A stretch of DNA of 64,000 nt from JBKECY01 sp047975025. Lineage in GTDB: Bacteria; Bacillota; Clostridia; Lachnospirales; Lachnospiraceae. Positions 31,621-40,440 of this stretch are shown piece by piece. Every line of letters starts with the position of its first letter. The first letter of the stretch is position 1. Position numbers and translations under genes: made by a program. A model generated the notes under the pieces. That model was given only the letters and a program-made list of their open reading frames with translations. It had not been told where the DNA came from and ran no database searches. The DNA lies in the NCBI GenBank assembly GCA_047975025.1, contig JBKECY010000006.1, positions 27,445 to 91,444 on the forward strand, written 5' to 3'.

Positions 31621-34317
31621 TTATACGTGCCACTCTTTACTTGTCAGTGCACGCTTCACATTCTTAATTGCTATTTTACCCTTACGCTTTAACACCTGCT
31701 TGATGACAACCGGCTTCAGGTCTTCGAATGCCACACCGGCACCATCGTATTGACGTACCAATGTAATCGCATCAAAGTTACATTTCGTTGTACACTGTCC
31801 GCATCCCACACATAGGAATGAATCTACAACAGAGGCACCGCATCCCAGACACCGCTGTGTTTCTTTTTGAATCTGTTCTTCGGTAAATGTCTCTCGTAAA
31901 TCACTAAATGTATGATTCTGTCCTCCTGCCGCAGTGTGCGAGCTCTTTTGTCTGGGCATTTTGTCAAAACCGTCAAACAGGACGCTGTCCTTATCAAGTG
32001 CCAGATACTCCCTTCTGTCCCTGCCGATGACCAGACTTTGTCCGGGATGGACGAAACGATGAATTGAAACCGCTCCCTGCTTACCGGCTGCAATCGCATC
32101 GATTGCAAATCTCGGTCCCGTATATACATCTCCGCCGGTAAACACATCCGGTTCATTCGTCTGATAGGTCAGGGCATCTGCGATGATGGTCTGATTAGGA
32201 TTTAACTTAATATCACTGTCCTTTAGCAGACCGCCCCAATCAATTGCCTGTCCGATAGAGAGCAGAATATAATCAGCTTTAACAAAGAGTACTTCGTCTT
32301 CATCATATACCGGGGCGAATCTTCCGTTCGCATCCGTCACAGAAACACATTTCTTAAATTCAATTCCTACGACCCGGTTGTCTTCCAGCACAATTCTTTT
32401 CGGCCCCCAGGAATTATTGATTTCAATCCCTTCAATGGTAGCCTCTTCGATTTCTTCATCCAGTGCCGGCATTTCTTCTCTGTTTTCCAGCGCATACATC
32501 TGCACTTTTCCGGCACCGACTCTGACCGCCGTTCTGGCTATATCTATGGCCACGTTACCGCCGCCAATGACGATGACATTTCCTGAGAGCTGCAGATCCT
32601 TCTTCATATTGACCTGCTTTAAGAAGTCCACACCCACGAGGACGCCCTCCCCGCCTTCGCCTTCAATTCCGGGCTTTCTGCCCAGCTGCGCGCCGATGGC
32701 GAGATAAAAAGCTTCAAATCCCTGCTCTCTTAGCTCCGCTAGACTGACATCTTTTCCGACTTCGATTCCCGTCTTGAATACAACGCCCATTTCCTTTAAT
32801 ATATCTATTTCCGCATTGACGACATCTTTTTCCAATCGGAAGGAAGGGATGCCAAATGTCAGCATACCACCCAGAATATCATGTTTTTCATAGACCGTTA
32901 CATCATATCCGTCAATTGCCAGATAATAAGCGCAGGACAGACCGGAGGGACCTGCTCCTATAACAGCAATTTTTCTGCCATATTCGTGTCTGCGCTTGGG
33001 TATAAAGCGTCTTTGCTCATTTAAATCCTGCTGTGCAATGAATTTCTTGATCTCGTCGATTGCAATCGGCTCGTCCATATCACCTCTGGTACAGGCAGAT
33101 TCACAGGTACTGGGGCAGATTCTGCCGCAGACCGCCGGAAATGGATTTTCCTGTTTGATCAGTTCCAGCGCTTTTGTATACTGTCCTTGTGATGCCAGCT
33201 TAATATATCCCTGAATTGCAATATGGGCCGGGCACTGTGTCTTACAGGGGCTTGTCCCCGTATCAACAACATTTTTTCTGGTCGTACGATATTCCGGATT
33301 CCATTTTTCTTCTCCCCAGACAGTATCCCGCGGCGTTTCCTCTCTGATGATTTCTCCGATGACCGGCTCTTTGGAGCAAAGCTTCTGTCCCAGCTGAATT
33401 GCATTTACAGGACAATTCTGCACGCATTCACCGCATGCCACACATTTATCCTTATCCACCTGAGAAACATAGTTGGATCTGACCATATCCGCATTGATGA
33501 ACATCTCAGCACTTCTCAGCGACAGGCACGAACAGCCGCAGCAGTTACAGATTGCATGTGTTTTACCGGAACCATCCAGATTCGGAATTTGATGCATCAG
33601 ACCGTTTTCTTCTGCTCTTTGGATAATTTCAAACGCTTCTTCTCTTGTAATCTTCCGTCCCCGTCCGGTACGGATGTAGTATTCTGCCGCATGTCCCATC
33701 TGAATACACATATCTTCTTTCAGGTGACCGCAGCCCTCCCCCATCACTTCCCGGACAGTCCGACAGGAGCAGTCAGATACGGTAAAAATGTCATTCTCGT
33801 TGAGATATTTTGACACCTCTTCATAGGAAGCTTTACGGGTTTCGCCCTGAATGGCCGTTTCAATCGGGATGACACGCATCAGCCCCACACCCACAGGAAA
33901 GCTGCCTGCGGTTCGAGGCCCCCGTACTCTGCCGTATGCTTCAAAGGATTCTGCGATTTGAGGGTACTTTGCCACATTCTCTTTGTTATTGACCATCATC
34001 TCCATGATTCCGGGAACCCATGTGTCGTACCAAAACGTATCGACACCGTCAATCACATTGACGAACAGAACGCCAATCTGAGCCAGCTCAAGCAACAACT
34101 GCTGTGTACGTTCTACGCCTTTACCGCACAAGGGTGCTAATTTCTCTGCCGTAGTTTTCTTGCGTATCTCCATACAGAGCACCACCTCTGCCATTTCCTC
34201 CGTTACGACAGGCTCTAAGATCCTATACTCTGGATCTGTCGCTTTAATCTCAGATTTTGAGCCTCTCTTCTTTCTGCTTATGTGATTCGCAAGATCCAAT
34301 ACCTTTTCTTTTACCAT
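31621..34317 (-). CDS. multidomain iron-sulfur flavoprotein with GltD-like oxidoreductase
   Basis: An 898-residue cytoplasmic enzyme. Residues 1-280 form an Fe-S module with DCSCRTVREVMG, EDMCIQMG and CNCCGCSC. A 4Fe-4S motif CVACGECVQNCPVNAI follows at about 290-305. Next comes a GltD/NfnL-like part with an N-terminal Cys cluster (CKTQCPAHIAIQ, CGRICPSTCESAC), an FAD motif IAVIGAGPSGLSCAYYLA and an NAD(P) motif VIVIGGGNVAIDIARTAV. The C-terminus carries CLGCGA and CVGCGQCTTKCNFDAI. It probably moves electrons between NAD(P)H and ferredoxin or an unknown partner. Lying between hypB and hypA, it may be tied to a nickel enzyme. No true equivalent is known to me. Confidence 0.85.
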   Translation of the reverse strand: MVKEKVLDLANHISRKKRGSKSEIKATDPEYRILEPVVTEEMAEVVLCMEIRKKTTAEKLAPLCGKGVERTQQLLLELAQIGVLFVNVIDGVDTFWYDTWVPGIMEMMVNNKENVAKYPQIAESFEAYGRVRGPRTAGSFPVGVGLMRVIPIETAIQGETRKASYEEVSKYLNENDIFTVSDCSCRTVREVMGEGCGHLKEDMCIQMGHAAEYYIRTGRGRKITREEAFEIIQRAEENGLMHQIPNLDGSGKTHAICNCCGCSCLSLRSAEMFINADMVRSNYVSQVDKDKCVACGECVQNCPVNAIQLGQKLCSKEPVIGEIIREETPRDTVWGEEKWNPEYRTTRKNVVDTGTSPCKTQCPAHIAIQGYIKLASQGQYTKALELIKQENPFPAVCGRICPSTCESACTRGDMDEPIAIDEIKKFIAQQDLNEQRRFIPKRRHEYGRKIAVIGAGPSGLSCAYYLAIDGYDVTVYEKHDILGGMLTFGIPSFRLEKDVVNAEIDILKEMGVVFKTGIEVGKDVSLAELREQGFEAFYLAIGAQLGRKPGIEGEGGEGVLVGVDFLKQVNMKKDLQLSGNVIVIGGGNVAIDIARTAVRVGAGKVQMYALENREEMPALDEEIEEATIEGIEINNSWGPKRIVLEDNRVVGIEFKKCVSVTDANGRFAPVYDEDEVLFVKADYILLSIGQAIDWGGLLKDSDIKLNPNQTIIADALTYQTNEPDVFTGGDVYTGPRFAIDAIAAGKQGAVSIHRFVHPGQSLVIGRDRREYLALDKDSVLFDGFDKMPRQKSSHTAAGGQNHTFSDLRETFTEEQIQKETQRCLGCGASVVDSFLCVGCGQCTTKCNFDAITLVRQYDGAGVAFEDLKPVVIKQVLKRKGKIAIKNVKRALTSKEWHV

Positions 34318-34329
34318 AGCTCTCCTCCT

Positions 34330-35004
34330 TTAGTTTTCCTCCTGCCACGCTGCCACTTCACTTTGAAGCCACTCCACCCATGTATCGATTCCTTCTCCGG
34401 TCTTGGCAGAAATCGGAATGATTTTGACAGCCGGATTTAATTTTCTTACATACCGTTCGCACGCCGCCAGGTCAAAGTCAAAATAGTCCATGACATCTAT
34501 CTTATTAATAAGCAATACATCCACAATGCCAAACATCAGCGGATATTTCAGCGGCTTGTCATCTCCCTCCGGCACACTTAGGATCATGGCATTTTTGACT
34601 GCTCCCGTATCAAATTCCGCCGGGCAGACCAGATTGCCGACATTCTCAAGAATCACCAAATCATGTGCATCGCCTCCAAGTGCCTCTAAGCCTTGTCTGG
34701 TCATCTCAGCATCCAGATGACACATCCCGCCCGTATGCAATTGAATCACCGGAACTCCCCTTGCCGCAATGGTCTGCGCATCCACATCTGAGTCGATATC
34801 AGCCTCCATCACAGCCAGCCGCAATTGATCTTGGATCTGCTCGATTGTTCTTTCCAGTGTCGTTGTTTTCCCTGAACCTGGTGAAGACATCAGATTCAGG
34901 AGGAATGTTTTTTGTTCTTTAAGGTCTTTTCTCAGCAAATCAGCTCGCTGGTCGTTGTCCTCAAATACACTTTTTTTGATTTCTAACACTCTGAATTCAC
35001 TCAT
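34330..35004 (-). CDS. hypB: nickel-inserting GTPase HypB
   Basis: A 224-residue GTPase that drives nickel insertion with HypA. The P-loop is LMSSPGSGKTTTLERTI. The Cys-His metal site is GGMCHLDAEM, and the guanine-specificity motif is VLLINKIDVMDYFDFDL. There is no N-terminal His-rich nickel store. It is the first gene of the hypB-flavoprotein-hypA operon. A GntR-type operator lies in its 5' leader at 35015-35029. Confidence 0.95.
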   Translation of the reverse strand: MSEFRVLEIKKSVFEDNDQRADLLRKDLKEQKTFLLNLMSSPGSGKTTTLERTIEQIQDQLRLAVMEADIDSDVDAQTIAARGVPVIQLHTGGMCHLDAEMTRQGLEALGGDAHDLVILENVGNLVCPAEFDTGAVKNAMILSVPEGDDKPLKYPLMFGIVDVLLINKIDVMDYFDFDLAACERYVRKLNPAVKIIPISAKTGEGIDTWVEWLQSEVAAWQEEN

Positions 35005-35014
35005 TTTTTCTCCT

Positions 35015-35029
35015 TCTGGTCATACCAGA
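35015..35029. promoter_or_regulatory. GntR-type operator in the hypB leader
   Basis: The perfect dyad TCTGGTCATACCAGA lies 10 bp before the hypB start codon, downstream of its promoter. It shares the core TGGTC(A/G)TACCA with the site at 35179. Confidence 0.75.
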
Positions 35030-35056
35030 TTGTATTTATTAAGTATCTTTGATATG

Positions 35057-35085
35057 AATTTATCATTATCGAGAATAAAAGTCAA
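35057..35085 (-). promoter_or_regulatory. promoter of the hypB operon
   Basis: TTGACT (35085-35080), a 17 bp spacer, and TAAATT (35062-35057) on the minus strand. The predicted start is near 35050, 20 bp before the operator. Confidence 0.55.
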
Positions 35086-35126
35086 TATTATCTGTGCGTT
35101 TCTTACAATTATAATATAAATAGGCA

Positions 35127-35155
35127 TTGATTTTATATCTTTTGTACATTATAAT
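35127..35155 (+). promoter_or_regulatory. promoter of the GntR regulator gene
   Basis: TTGATT (35127-35132), a 17 bp spacer, and TATAAT (35150-35155). Confidence 0.65.
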
Positions 35156-35178
35156 AATAATATCTTACATTTGGTATG

Positions 35179-35189
35179 TGGTCGTACCA
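35179..35189. promoter_or_regulatory. GntR-type operator in the regulator's own leader
   Basis: TGGTCGTACCA, followed by GA, lies about 18 bp after the predicted transcription start and 15 bp before the ATG. It differs from the hypB site by one central base. TGGT-N3-ACCA is the classic FadR-subfamily operator shape. Confidence 0.7.
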
Positions 35190-35203
35190 GAAAGGAAACT
35201 GAA

Positions 35204-35911
35204 ATGGAATTTGATAAATTATTTTCCCCCTCACTAAGGGAGCTATTTGTACAGCAGTTGGAGCACATGATTCTGGCTGGGAAATTAAAGACCGGTGAAA
35301 AGCTTCCATCCGAAAGACAGTTGGCAGAAACAATGCAGGTAAGCCGCGCCGTTGTCAACGGCGGAATCTCTGACCTGGAGAAGAAAGGGTTTCTTATTAT
35401 AAAACCTCGTATTGGTACCTTTGTGGCTGATTATCGAAGAAATGGAACTTTAGATACACTGATTGCCATTATGAAGTACAATGGCGGCAGGCTGCGCGAT
35501 GATGAGATCCGCTCCATATTGGAGGTTCGCCTGGCTCTGGGCACACTTGCTGTCAACTTGTTTCTGCCAACGGCAACCGATGCCGATATCGAACTGCTGC
35601 ACTCTATCGCCGAACGAATTAAAGTCTCCGAACTAACGTCGGAGGCCTGTGCTGCCGCTTTTGACTTTCACCATGAACTGGCTGTCCTGTCCGGCAACAC
35701 ACTCATCCCCTTGATCTTTCATTCTTTCAAGGTACCGGTATTAAGCCTCTGGGAGCGATTCTGCGCTCTCTACGGCACAGAGGCCCTTTATAACAATACC
35801 TACACCTTATGGCGCTGCCTAAGCGAACGGGATGCCACAGGCGCTGTCCAATGGATTGAAATCTCTATCGGCAGCAGCACACATGGAGAGCGTCCGATTT
35901 ACTACGAATAA
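35204..35911 (+). CDS. GntR-family regulator, FadR subfamily
   Basis: A 235-residue regulator. The N-terminal winged helix is LKTGEKLPSERQLAETMQVS with RAVVNGGISDLEKKGFLIIK. The all-helical C-terminal ligand domain includes RSILEVRLALGTLAVNLF and the His pair region DFHHELAVLSGN, as in FCD domains that bind metal-coordinated carboxylates. The start at 35204 follows AAAGGAAAC; a longer frame would begin inside the operator. It likely represses itself and the hypB operon through two matching operators. Confidence 0.9.
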   Translation: MEFDKLFSPSLRELFVQQLEHMILAGKLKTGEKLPSERQLAETMQVSRAVVNGGISDLEKKGFLIIKPRIGTFVADYRRNGTLDTLIAIMKYNGGRLRDDEIRSILEVRLALGTLAVNLFLPTATDADIELLHSIAERIKVSELTSEACAAAFDFHHELAVLSGNTLIPLIFHSFKVPVLSLWERFCALYGTEALYNNTYTLWRCLSERDATGAVQWIEISIGSSTHGERPIYYE

Positions 35912-35922
35912 GCTGCAAAAAA

Positions 35923-35966
35923 AGAGGTATCTTACGAATCGGATCATCGATTCGTAAGATACCTCT
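35923..35966. terminator. bidirectional terminator between convergent genes
   Basis: A perfect 18 bp stem (AGAGGTATCTTACGAATC with its complement) closes an 8-base loop. A-rich DNA lies on one side and T-rich on the other. Confidence 0.9.
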
Positions 35967-35974
35967 CTATTATT

Positions 35975-37186
35975 TTAGCTTACTTGATATACTTCCGCAT
36001 ATTGAGAGCCAAATTGCAGCGCTTCTGCATGTGTGTTATGGAAGATATCTACATGACCATATGCAGTTCCCCTATCTTCCACGGTATAAACAACTCCGTT
36101 TATTAAAAGCTTGGTTCCGAATGGAACACCTCCCATGGCAACTGTTCTGCCTGCCGTTGGGGTCGTACCACTTGCCGTATTACCGCCTGCCCAAGAGCCG
36201 CAGCAAATCGCACATGGACAATAGGCCGTAAGTCTGAAGGTTCCCAGGTAAGTCCCTTGAGAAGATGACTCTCCTGCACCTGTATCAGCTACCGTTTCCG
36301 GTGCCGCTACCGGCTGACTGACCGAAGTGTCTGCCGCTTCTGTACTCGCTGTCTGTGCAGCTGCCTGCGCTGTTGATGCGGCCGCTGCCGAGGCTGCCTG
36401 TTCTGCCTGCGCAATTGCTGTCTTTTGAGCAACTGCTTCGTCTGCCGCCTGCTTTAACAGCTGGTTAAGCGCCTCTTCCTGCTGGCTTACTGTGGAAAGC
36501 AGGGCAGCTTCCTGTGCCTGTCCCTCCGTAATATCAGCAGAATATTCCTGAATTGTCGTATACGTAGATGAAATCAGATTCTGTACTTCTTCTACTTTCG
36601 CATCTGTATTTGCTTTACTTTGTATTAATGTCTCTTCCTGTTCTTTTAATGCACTTTCCTGCTGCTGAACTTCTTCCTTCGCTGCCTGATATACTTTAAG
36701 CATGTTCCTGTCATACGTTGAAATCTGTATCACATTCTCGGCGCGGTTCAAAAATTCTGCAAAATCATCTGAGGAAAACAGCAATGTCCAAGAAAAACTC
36801 GAATCCGCATTCTCATACATGTAAGAGATTCGCAGCTTCATGTTCTCATATTGTTCTTCTTCCTCTGCCTTCGCCTGTTCCAATGCTGCTGCCGTAGCTT
36901 CCAGGCTCTGCTGGTTCTGGGCTACTTCTGCATTCAAAGATTCAAGTTCGGCTGTCAGGGCACTCACTTTCTCATTATACGTAGAAACTTGCTGTTCCAA
37001 TGCAGCTTTTTGTGTTTCCAGTTCAGAGAGTTCCTGCCTGGTGTTGGCTAAATTTGACTCAGTTCCTTCTTTGTTTTGCTGCGCTTCCGAAATTTTGTCC
37101 TGAGTTGTAGTTGCATAGATTGGAAGAGCCGTAGTGATTATCAGTGTTAGTACCACTAACCACGACATTATCTTCTTTTTCATCAT
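35975..37186 (-). CDS. secreted coiled-coil protein with C-terminal 3D domain
   Basis: A 403-residue exported cell-wall protein. It has a signal peptide (KKKIMSWLVVLTLIITTALP, cut near YATT), a long coiled coil like those of CwlO/PcsB (about residues 30-270), and an Ala/Gln/Glu-rich linker. The C-terminal 3D domain carries LTAYCPCAICCGSWAGGNTA, TVEDRG, GHVDIFHNTHAEALQFG with the conserved Asp residues. 3D domains are found in lytic transglycosylases of the MltA/Rpf-like type, so cell-wall cleavage is likely. Start at 37186 or 37183, both after AGAGG. Confidence 0.85.
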   Translation of the reverse strand: MMKKKIMSWLVVLTLIITTALPIYATTTQDKISEAQQNKEGTESNLANTRQELSELETQKAALEQQVSTYNEKVSALTAELESLNAEVAQNQQSLEATAAALEQAKAEEEEQYENMKLRISYMYENADSSFSWTLLFSSDDFAEFLNRAENVIQISTYDRNMLKVYQAAKEEVQQQESALKEQEETLIQSKANTDAKVEEVQNLISSTYTTIQEYSADITEGQAQEAALLSTVSQQEEALNQLLKQAADEAVAQKTAIAQAEQAASAAAASTAQAAAQTASTEAADTSVSQPVAAPETVADTGAGESSSQGTYLGTFRLTAYCPCAICCGSWAGGNTASGTTPTAGRTVAMGGVPFGTKLLINGVVYTVEDRGTAYGHVDIFHNTHAEALQFGSQYAEVYQVS

Positions 37187-37243
37187 AACTAAATACCTCT
37201 TTTTTTCCTTTCTTTTATGCGCTGTTTTTTCAGTATACCACAT

Positions 37244-37507
37244 TTTGTTAAAATATCAAGACTTTTTTTGTATTCTATGTAACACTTTTGTAATATTGTT
37301 CATATTACTATCACATTTTTTGCAATTCTCGCTATATTATAGCACACTCTTTTTCATTTAGGCGTGCAGTAACTTCACCGTATACTGAACGTTCTGACCA
37401 TTTCGTTATACTTTCAATATTTTGAACTTTTTTAGAAAAATAAAAAAACCATGCATATTTCAAAATAATTTGAAATATGCATGGTTTTTCACTTTTTCAA
37501 TTCACTT
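37244..37507. other. intergenic region: promoter of the 3D-domain gene and spoVG terminator
   Basis: Strongly AT-rich. It holds the spoVG terminator hairpin (37446-37489) and presumably the promoter of the 3D-domain gene. No RNA gene or coding frame is recognised. Confidence 0.5.
37446..37489 (-). terminator. intrinsic terminator after spoVG
   Basis: A 19 bp stem (AAACCATGCATATTTCAAA with its complement) closes an ATAA loop, with a T-run on the minus strand. It lies 20 bp after the spoVG stop. Confidence 0.9.
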
Positions 37508-37792
37508 CTATCCTTCCTGAGCGACTTCCATTTCCATTTCCATCACTTCATCATATTTATCCAATATGAGCTTCTGGATTGTTTCCCTCGTATAGGAATT
37601 AATGGGGTGTGCAATATCTCTGTATTCCCCATCGGATGCTTTGCGGCTGGGCATTGCGATAAATAATCCTTTTTCTCCCTCAATCACTTTGATATCATGT
37701 ACAACAAACTCATCATCAATTGTAATCGATACAACAGCCTTCATCTTCCCTTCTTTTGCTACCTTGCGCACTCTTACGTCAGTAATGTTCAT
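37508..37792 (-). CDS. spoVG: septation regulator SpoVG
   Basis: A 94-residue DNA/RNA-binding regulator that affects division and sporulation in Firmicutes. It begins MNITDVRVRKVAKEGKMKAV, with the hallmark IKVIEGEKGLFIAMPSRK and YRDIAHPINSYTRETIQKLI. The C-terminus is acidic. It follows glgD by 45 bp, so it may be partly cotranscribed with the glycogen genes. Confidence 0.97.
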   Translation of the reverse strand: MNITDVRVRKVAKEGKMKAVVSITIDDEFVVHDIKVIEGEKGLFIAMPSRKASDGEYRDIAHPINSYTRETIQKLILDKYDEVMEMEMEVAQEG

Positions 37793-37837
37793 AATCTTAC
37801 TGCTCCTTTCATTTTGCCTCTTCCGTCTTACTTTCTA

Positions 37838-38953
37838 TTACAACACATATCTTTCATTCTTCTCAATGACAATTTTGATGCCATTTTCCCCGAGATGATA
37901 TGAGTTTGCTCTTATGGTGTCCCGGCTTTCCACAATACAATTCTCAATGTGTGTGTTGTCTCCCAGATAAACATCGTTAAGAACGACAGAATTTTTAATG
38001 ACGCAATTATTTCCAACAAAGACATTCTTGAACAAGACCGAATTTTCCACCGCACCGTTGATAATGCAGCCGCTTGCAATTAAGCTGTTCTTGACCTCCG
38101 CACCCGGATTGTATTTAGCCGGTGGCAGATCGTCGACTCTGGTCTTGATATCCGGTGTCTCTCTGAAGAAATGACGACGGACATCTGCATTTAAAAAGTC
38201 CATGTTAGTTTTATAATAGGATTCTACTGTAGCAATATTGCTCCAGTAGGTGTTGACTTTATATCCATAAATCCGTTTCATGTTCTTATAACGGATCAGA
38301 ATGTCTTTGACAAAATCATGTCTGTCTTCCAAGGCACATTTCTCAATTAGTTCGATCAACTGGCGCCGTCTGAGTACATAGATACCCATGGATACCGTAT
38401 TGGCCGTAGAAATCATCGGTTTTTCATCAAATTCCTCGATGCGGGAATCCTCGTTCATCTTAAGAACACCGAATCTTGACATATCATCCTGCTTGGCATC
38501 TGTGCAGACCACAGTTACATCCGCCCGCTTGGCTATGTGATATTCCAAAACCGCATTGTAATCCATCTTGTAGACGCCGTCACCGGAAGCTATGATTACG
38601 TACGGCTCGTGGCTGCTTTTCAAAAATGAAAGATTCTGGTAAATAGCATCCGCTGTTCCGCGGTACCACCAGCTGTTATCTGAAGTGATTGTCGGGGTAA
38701 ACAGGAACAATCCGCCTTGTTTACGTCCAAAGTCCCACCATTTGGATGAGCTTAGATGCTCATTTAGTGATCTGGCATTATACTGTGTAAGAATAGCTAC
38801 TTTCTGTACATGAGAGTTGGACATATTGCTAAGTGCAAAATCGATACTTCTGTAACTGCCTGCCACCGGCATAGCTGCGATTGCACGCTTATTGGACAGT
38901 TCCCTCATACGACTGCTGTTTCCTCCGGCCAAAATAATTCCTACTGCTCTCAT
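37838..38953 (-). CDS. glgD: GlgD, regulatory-type subunit of ADP-glucose pyrophosphorylase
   Basis: A 371-residue nucleotidyltransferase homologue that, with GlgC, forms the enzyme making ADP-glucose for glycogen in Firmicutes. The nucleotide loop is changed to ILAGGNSSRMRELS. Other segments are SDNSWWYRGTADAIYQNLSF, IIASGDGVYKMDYNAV and a C-terminal left-handed beta helix (NPGAEVKNSLIASGCIING). GlgD usually modulates rather than catalyses. It overlaps glgC by 4 bp. Confidence 0.95.
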   Translation of the reverse strand: MRAVGIILAGGNSSRMRELSNKRAIAAMPVAGSYRSIDFALSNMSNSHVQKVAILTQYNARSLNEHLSSSKWWDFGRKQGGLFLFTPTITSDNSWWYRGTADAIYQNLSFLKSSHEPYVIIASGDGVYKMDYNAVLEYHIAKRADVTVVCTDAKQDDMSRFGVLKMNEDSRIEEFDEKPMISTANTVSMGIYVLRRRQLIELIEKCALEDRHDFVKDILIRYKNMKRIYGYKVNTYWSNIATVESYYKTNMDFLNADVRRHFFRETPDIKTRVDDLPPAKYNPGAEVKNSLIASGCIINGAVENSVLFKNVFVGNNCVIKNSVVLNDVYLGDNTHIENCIVESRDTIRANSYHLGENGIKIVIEKNERYVL

Positions 38954-40224
38954 ATTCGATCACCATCCTTTTTCAATATCACGCCGCCGCTTTCTAGTAT
39001 TCCGTTGTCATAATCATCTGCGTTGGTATCACCGAATAATGCTGTATTCTTACCAATTGTGACCTTGTCTGGTATTATGGTATGCTCGCCTACGGTCACC
39101 AGGCCAAATGCATATACCTTTTCATTAAATTTATTGGGAGCTTCTTCTCCGACTCCAATCTGGCAATCGTTGCCAATTGTCACAGACTCGGCGATAATGG
39201 CCTTGTCCATCGAAACATTCTCCCCGATCTGGGAATTGCGCATAATAATAGAGTTTTTAATTTCCGCACCTTTACCTATAACAACGTTCGGTCCTATGAT
39301 AGAATTCTCAACACTGCCAAAGATTTCAGCGCCTTCACCTACCAGACTTTTTTCAATCGTTGCCTGTGCACCGACATACTGCGGCGGTACCACCTCACCT
39401 TTTGTATAAATCTTCCAAAATTCTTCATAAAGATTAAATTCCGGAATAATATCAATCAGCTCCATATTGGCTTCCCAATATGCTTCCAGCGTACCTACAT
39501 CTTTCCAGTACCCGTTGTACTCGTAGGCGAACAGCTTCTTGCCCTGTTCATGGCAATACGGGAGAATATGCATACCGAAATCACAGTTGCTCTGCTCTTT
39601 CTTGGCCCAAAGCGCTTCTTTAAGTGCCGGCCAGCTGAATATATAGATTCCCATTGAGGCCAGATTGCTGCTTGGTACCTCAGGCTTTTCTTCAAATTCC
39701 TGAATCCGTCCTGATTCGTCTGCCACTACGATACCGAAACGGCTTGCTTCCTCAATCGGTACCGGCATCGTCGCCAGCGTAACATCTGCCCGGTTGGCTT
39801 TGTGAAAGTCCAGCATTACTTCATAATCCATCTTGTAGATATGATCTCCGGATAAGATTAAAACGTAATCCGGATTGTACTGTTCCATATAACTCATGTT
39901 CTGAAAAATGGCATTGGCTGTTCCCGAATACCATTCACTGTTATCACTTTTTTCATATGGGGGAAGTACGGTAACACCGCCCTCATATTTGTCCAAATCC
40001 CATGGAATTCCGATTCCGATATGGGTGTTCAGACGCAACGGCTGATACTGTGTAAGCACGCCTACTGTGTCAATACTTGAGTTGATACAATTGCTCAGTG
40101 GAAAGTCGATGATTCTGTACTTGCCGCCAAAGGATACTGCCGGCTTTGCCATTTTCTCTGTCAGGACCCCCAGTCGGCTGCCCTGTCCTCCTGCCAATAA
40201 CATAGCAATCATTTCTTTTTTCAT
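38950..40224 (-). CDS. glgC: glucose-1-phosphate adenylyltransferase, catalytic subunit
   Basis: A 424-residue enzyme that makes ADP-glucose from ATP and glucose-1-phosphate. The catalytic loop LLAGGQGSRLGVLTEKMAKP is intact, and LILSGDHIYKMDYEVMLDFH holds the catalytic Asp. IQEFEEKPEVPSS and a C-terminal beta-helix (GEGAEIFGSVENSIIGPNVV) are present. An AGGAGGTGA site and a promoter (40258-40286) lie upstream. glgC and glgD form an operon. Confidence 0.97.
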   Translation of the reverse strand: MKKEMIAMLLAGGQGSRLGVLTEKMAKPAVSFGGKYRIIDFPLSNCINSSIDTVGVLTQYQPLRLNTHIGIGIPWDLDKYEGGVTVLPPYEKSDNSEWYSGTANAIFQNMSYMEQYNPDYVLILSGDHIYKMDYEVMLDFHKANRADVTLATMPVPIEEASRFGIVVADESGRIQEFEEKPEVPSSNLASMGIYIFSWPALKEALWAKKEQSNCDFGMHILPYCHEQGKKLFAYEYNGYWKDVGTLEAYWEANMELIDIIPEFNLYEEFWKIYTKGEVVPPQYVGAQATIEKSLVGEGAEIFGSVENSIIGPNVVIGKGAEIKNSIIMRNSQIGENVSMDKAIIAESVTIGNDCQIGVGEEAPNKFNEKVYAFGLVTVGEHTIIPDKVTIGKNTALFGDTNADDYDNGILESGGVILKKDGDRI

Positions 40225-40257
40225 AGATGCGTCACCTCCTGCTGTTTAGATTACAGT

Positions 40258-40286
40258 ATTATACCACATATCACACCAAAAGTGAA
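40258..40286 (-). promoter_or_regulatory. promoter of glgCD
   Basis: TTCACT (40286-40281), a 17 bp spacer ending GTGG, and TATAAT (40263-40258) on the minus strand. Confidence 0.65.
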
Positions 40287-40367
40287 CATTTTTTACAACA
40301 TTTTAGATTATTTACCTGTATTTTTATGATATTTGCATAGTGTTTACATTGCTTTACATAATAATGC

Positions 40368-40396
40368 TTTTCATTTTACATACAAAGCAGTATAAT
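40368..40396 (+). promoter_or_regulatory. promoter of murC
   Basis: TTTTCA (40368-40373), a 17 bp spacer, and TATAAT (40391-40396). Confidence 0.6.
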
Positions 40397-40440
40397 GGGA
40401 AAAGTGAAAATCAATACACTTAGATTCCAAGGAGCACAGT

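Noticed and set aside
31265..35004. NiFe hydrogenase locus
   Set aside because: Only hypA and hypB are present; no hydrogenase subunit or other maturation gene was found in the window.
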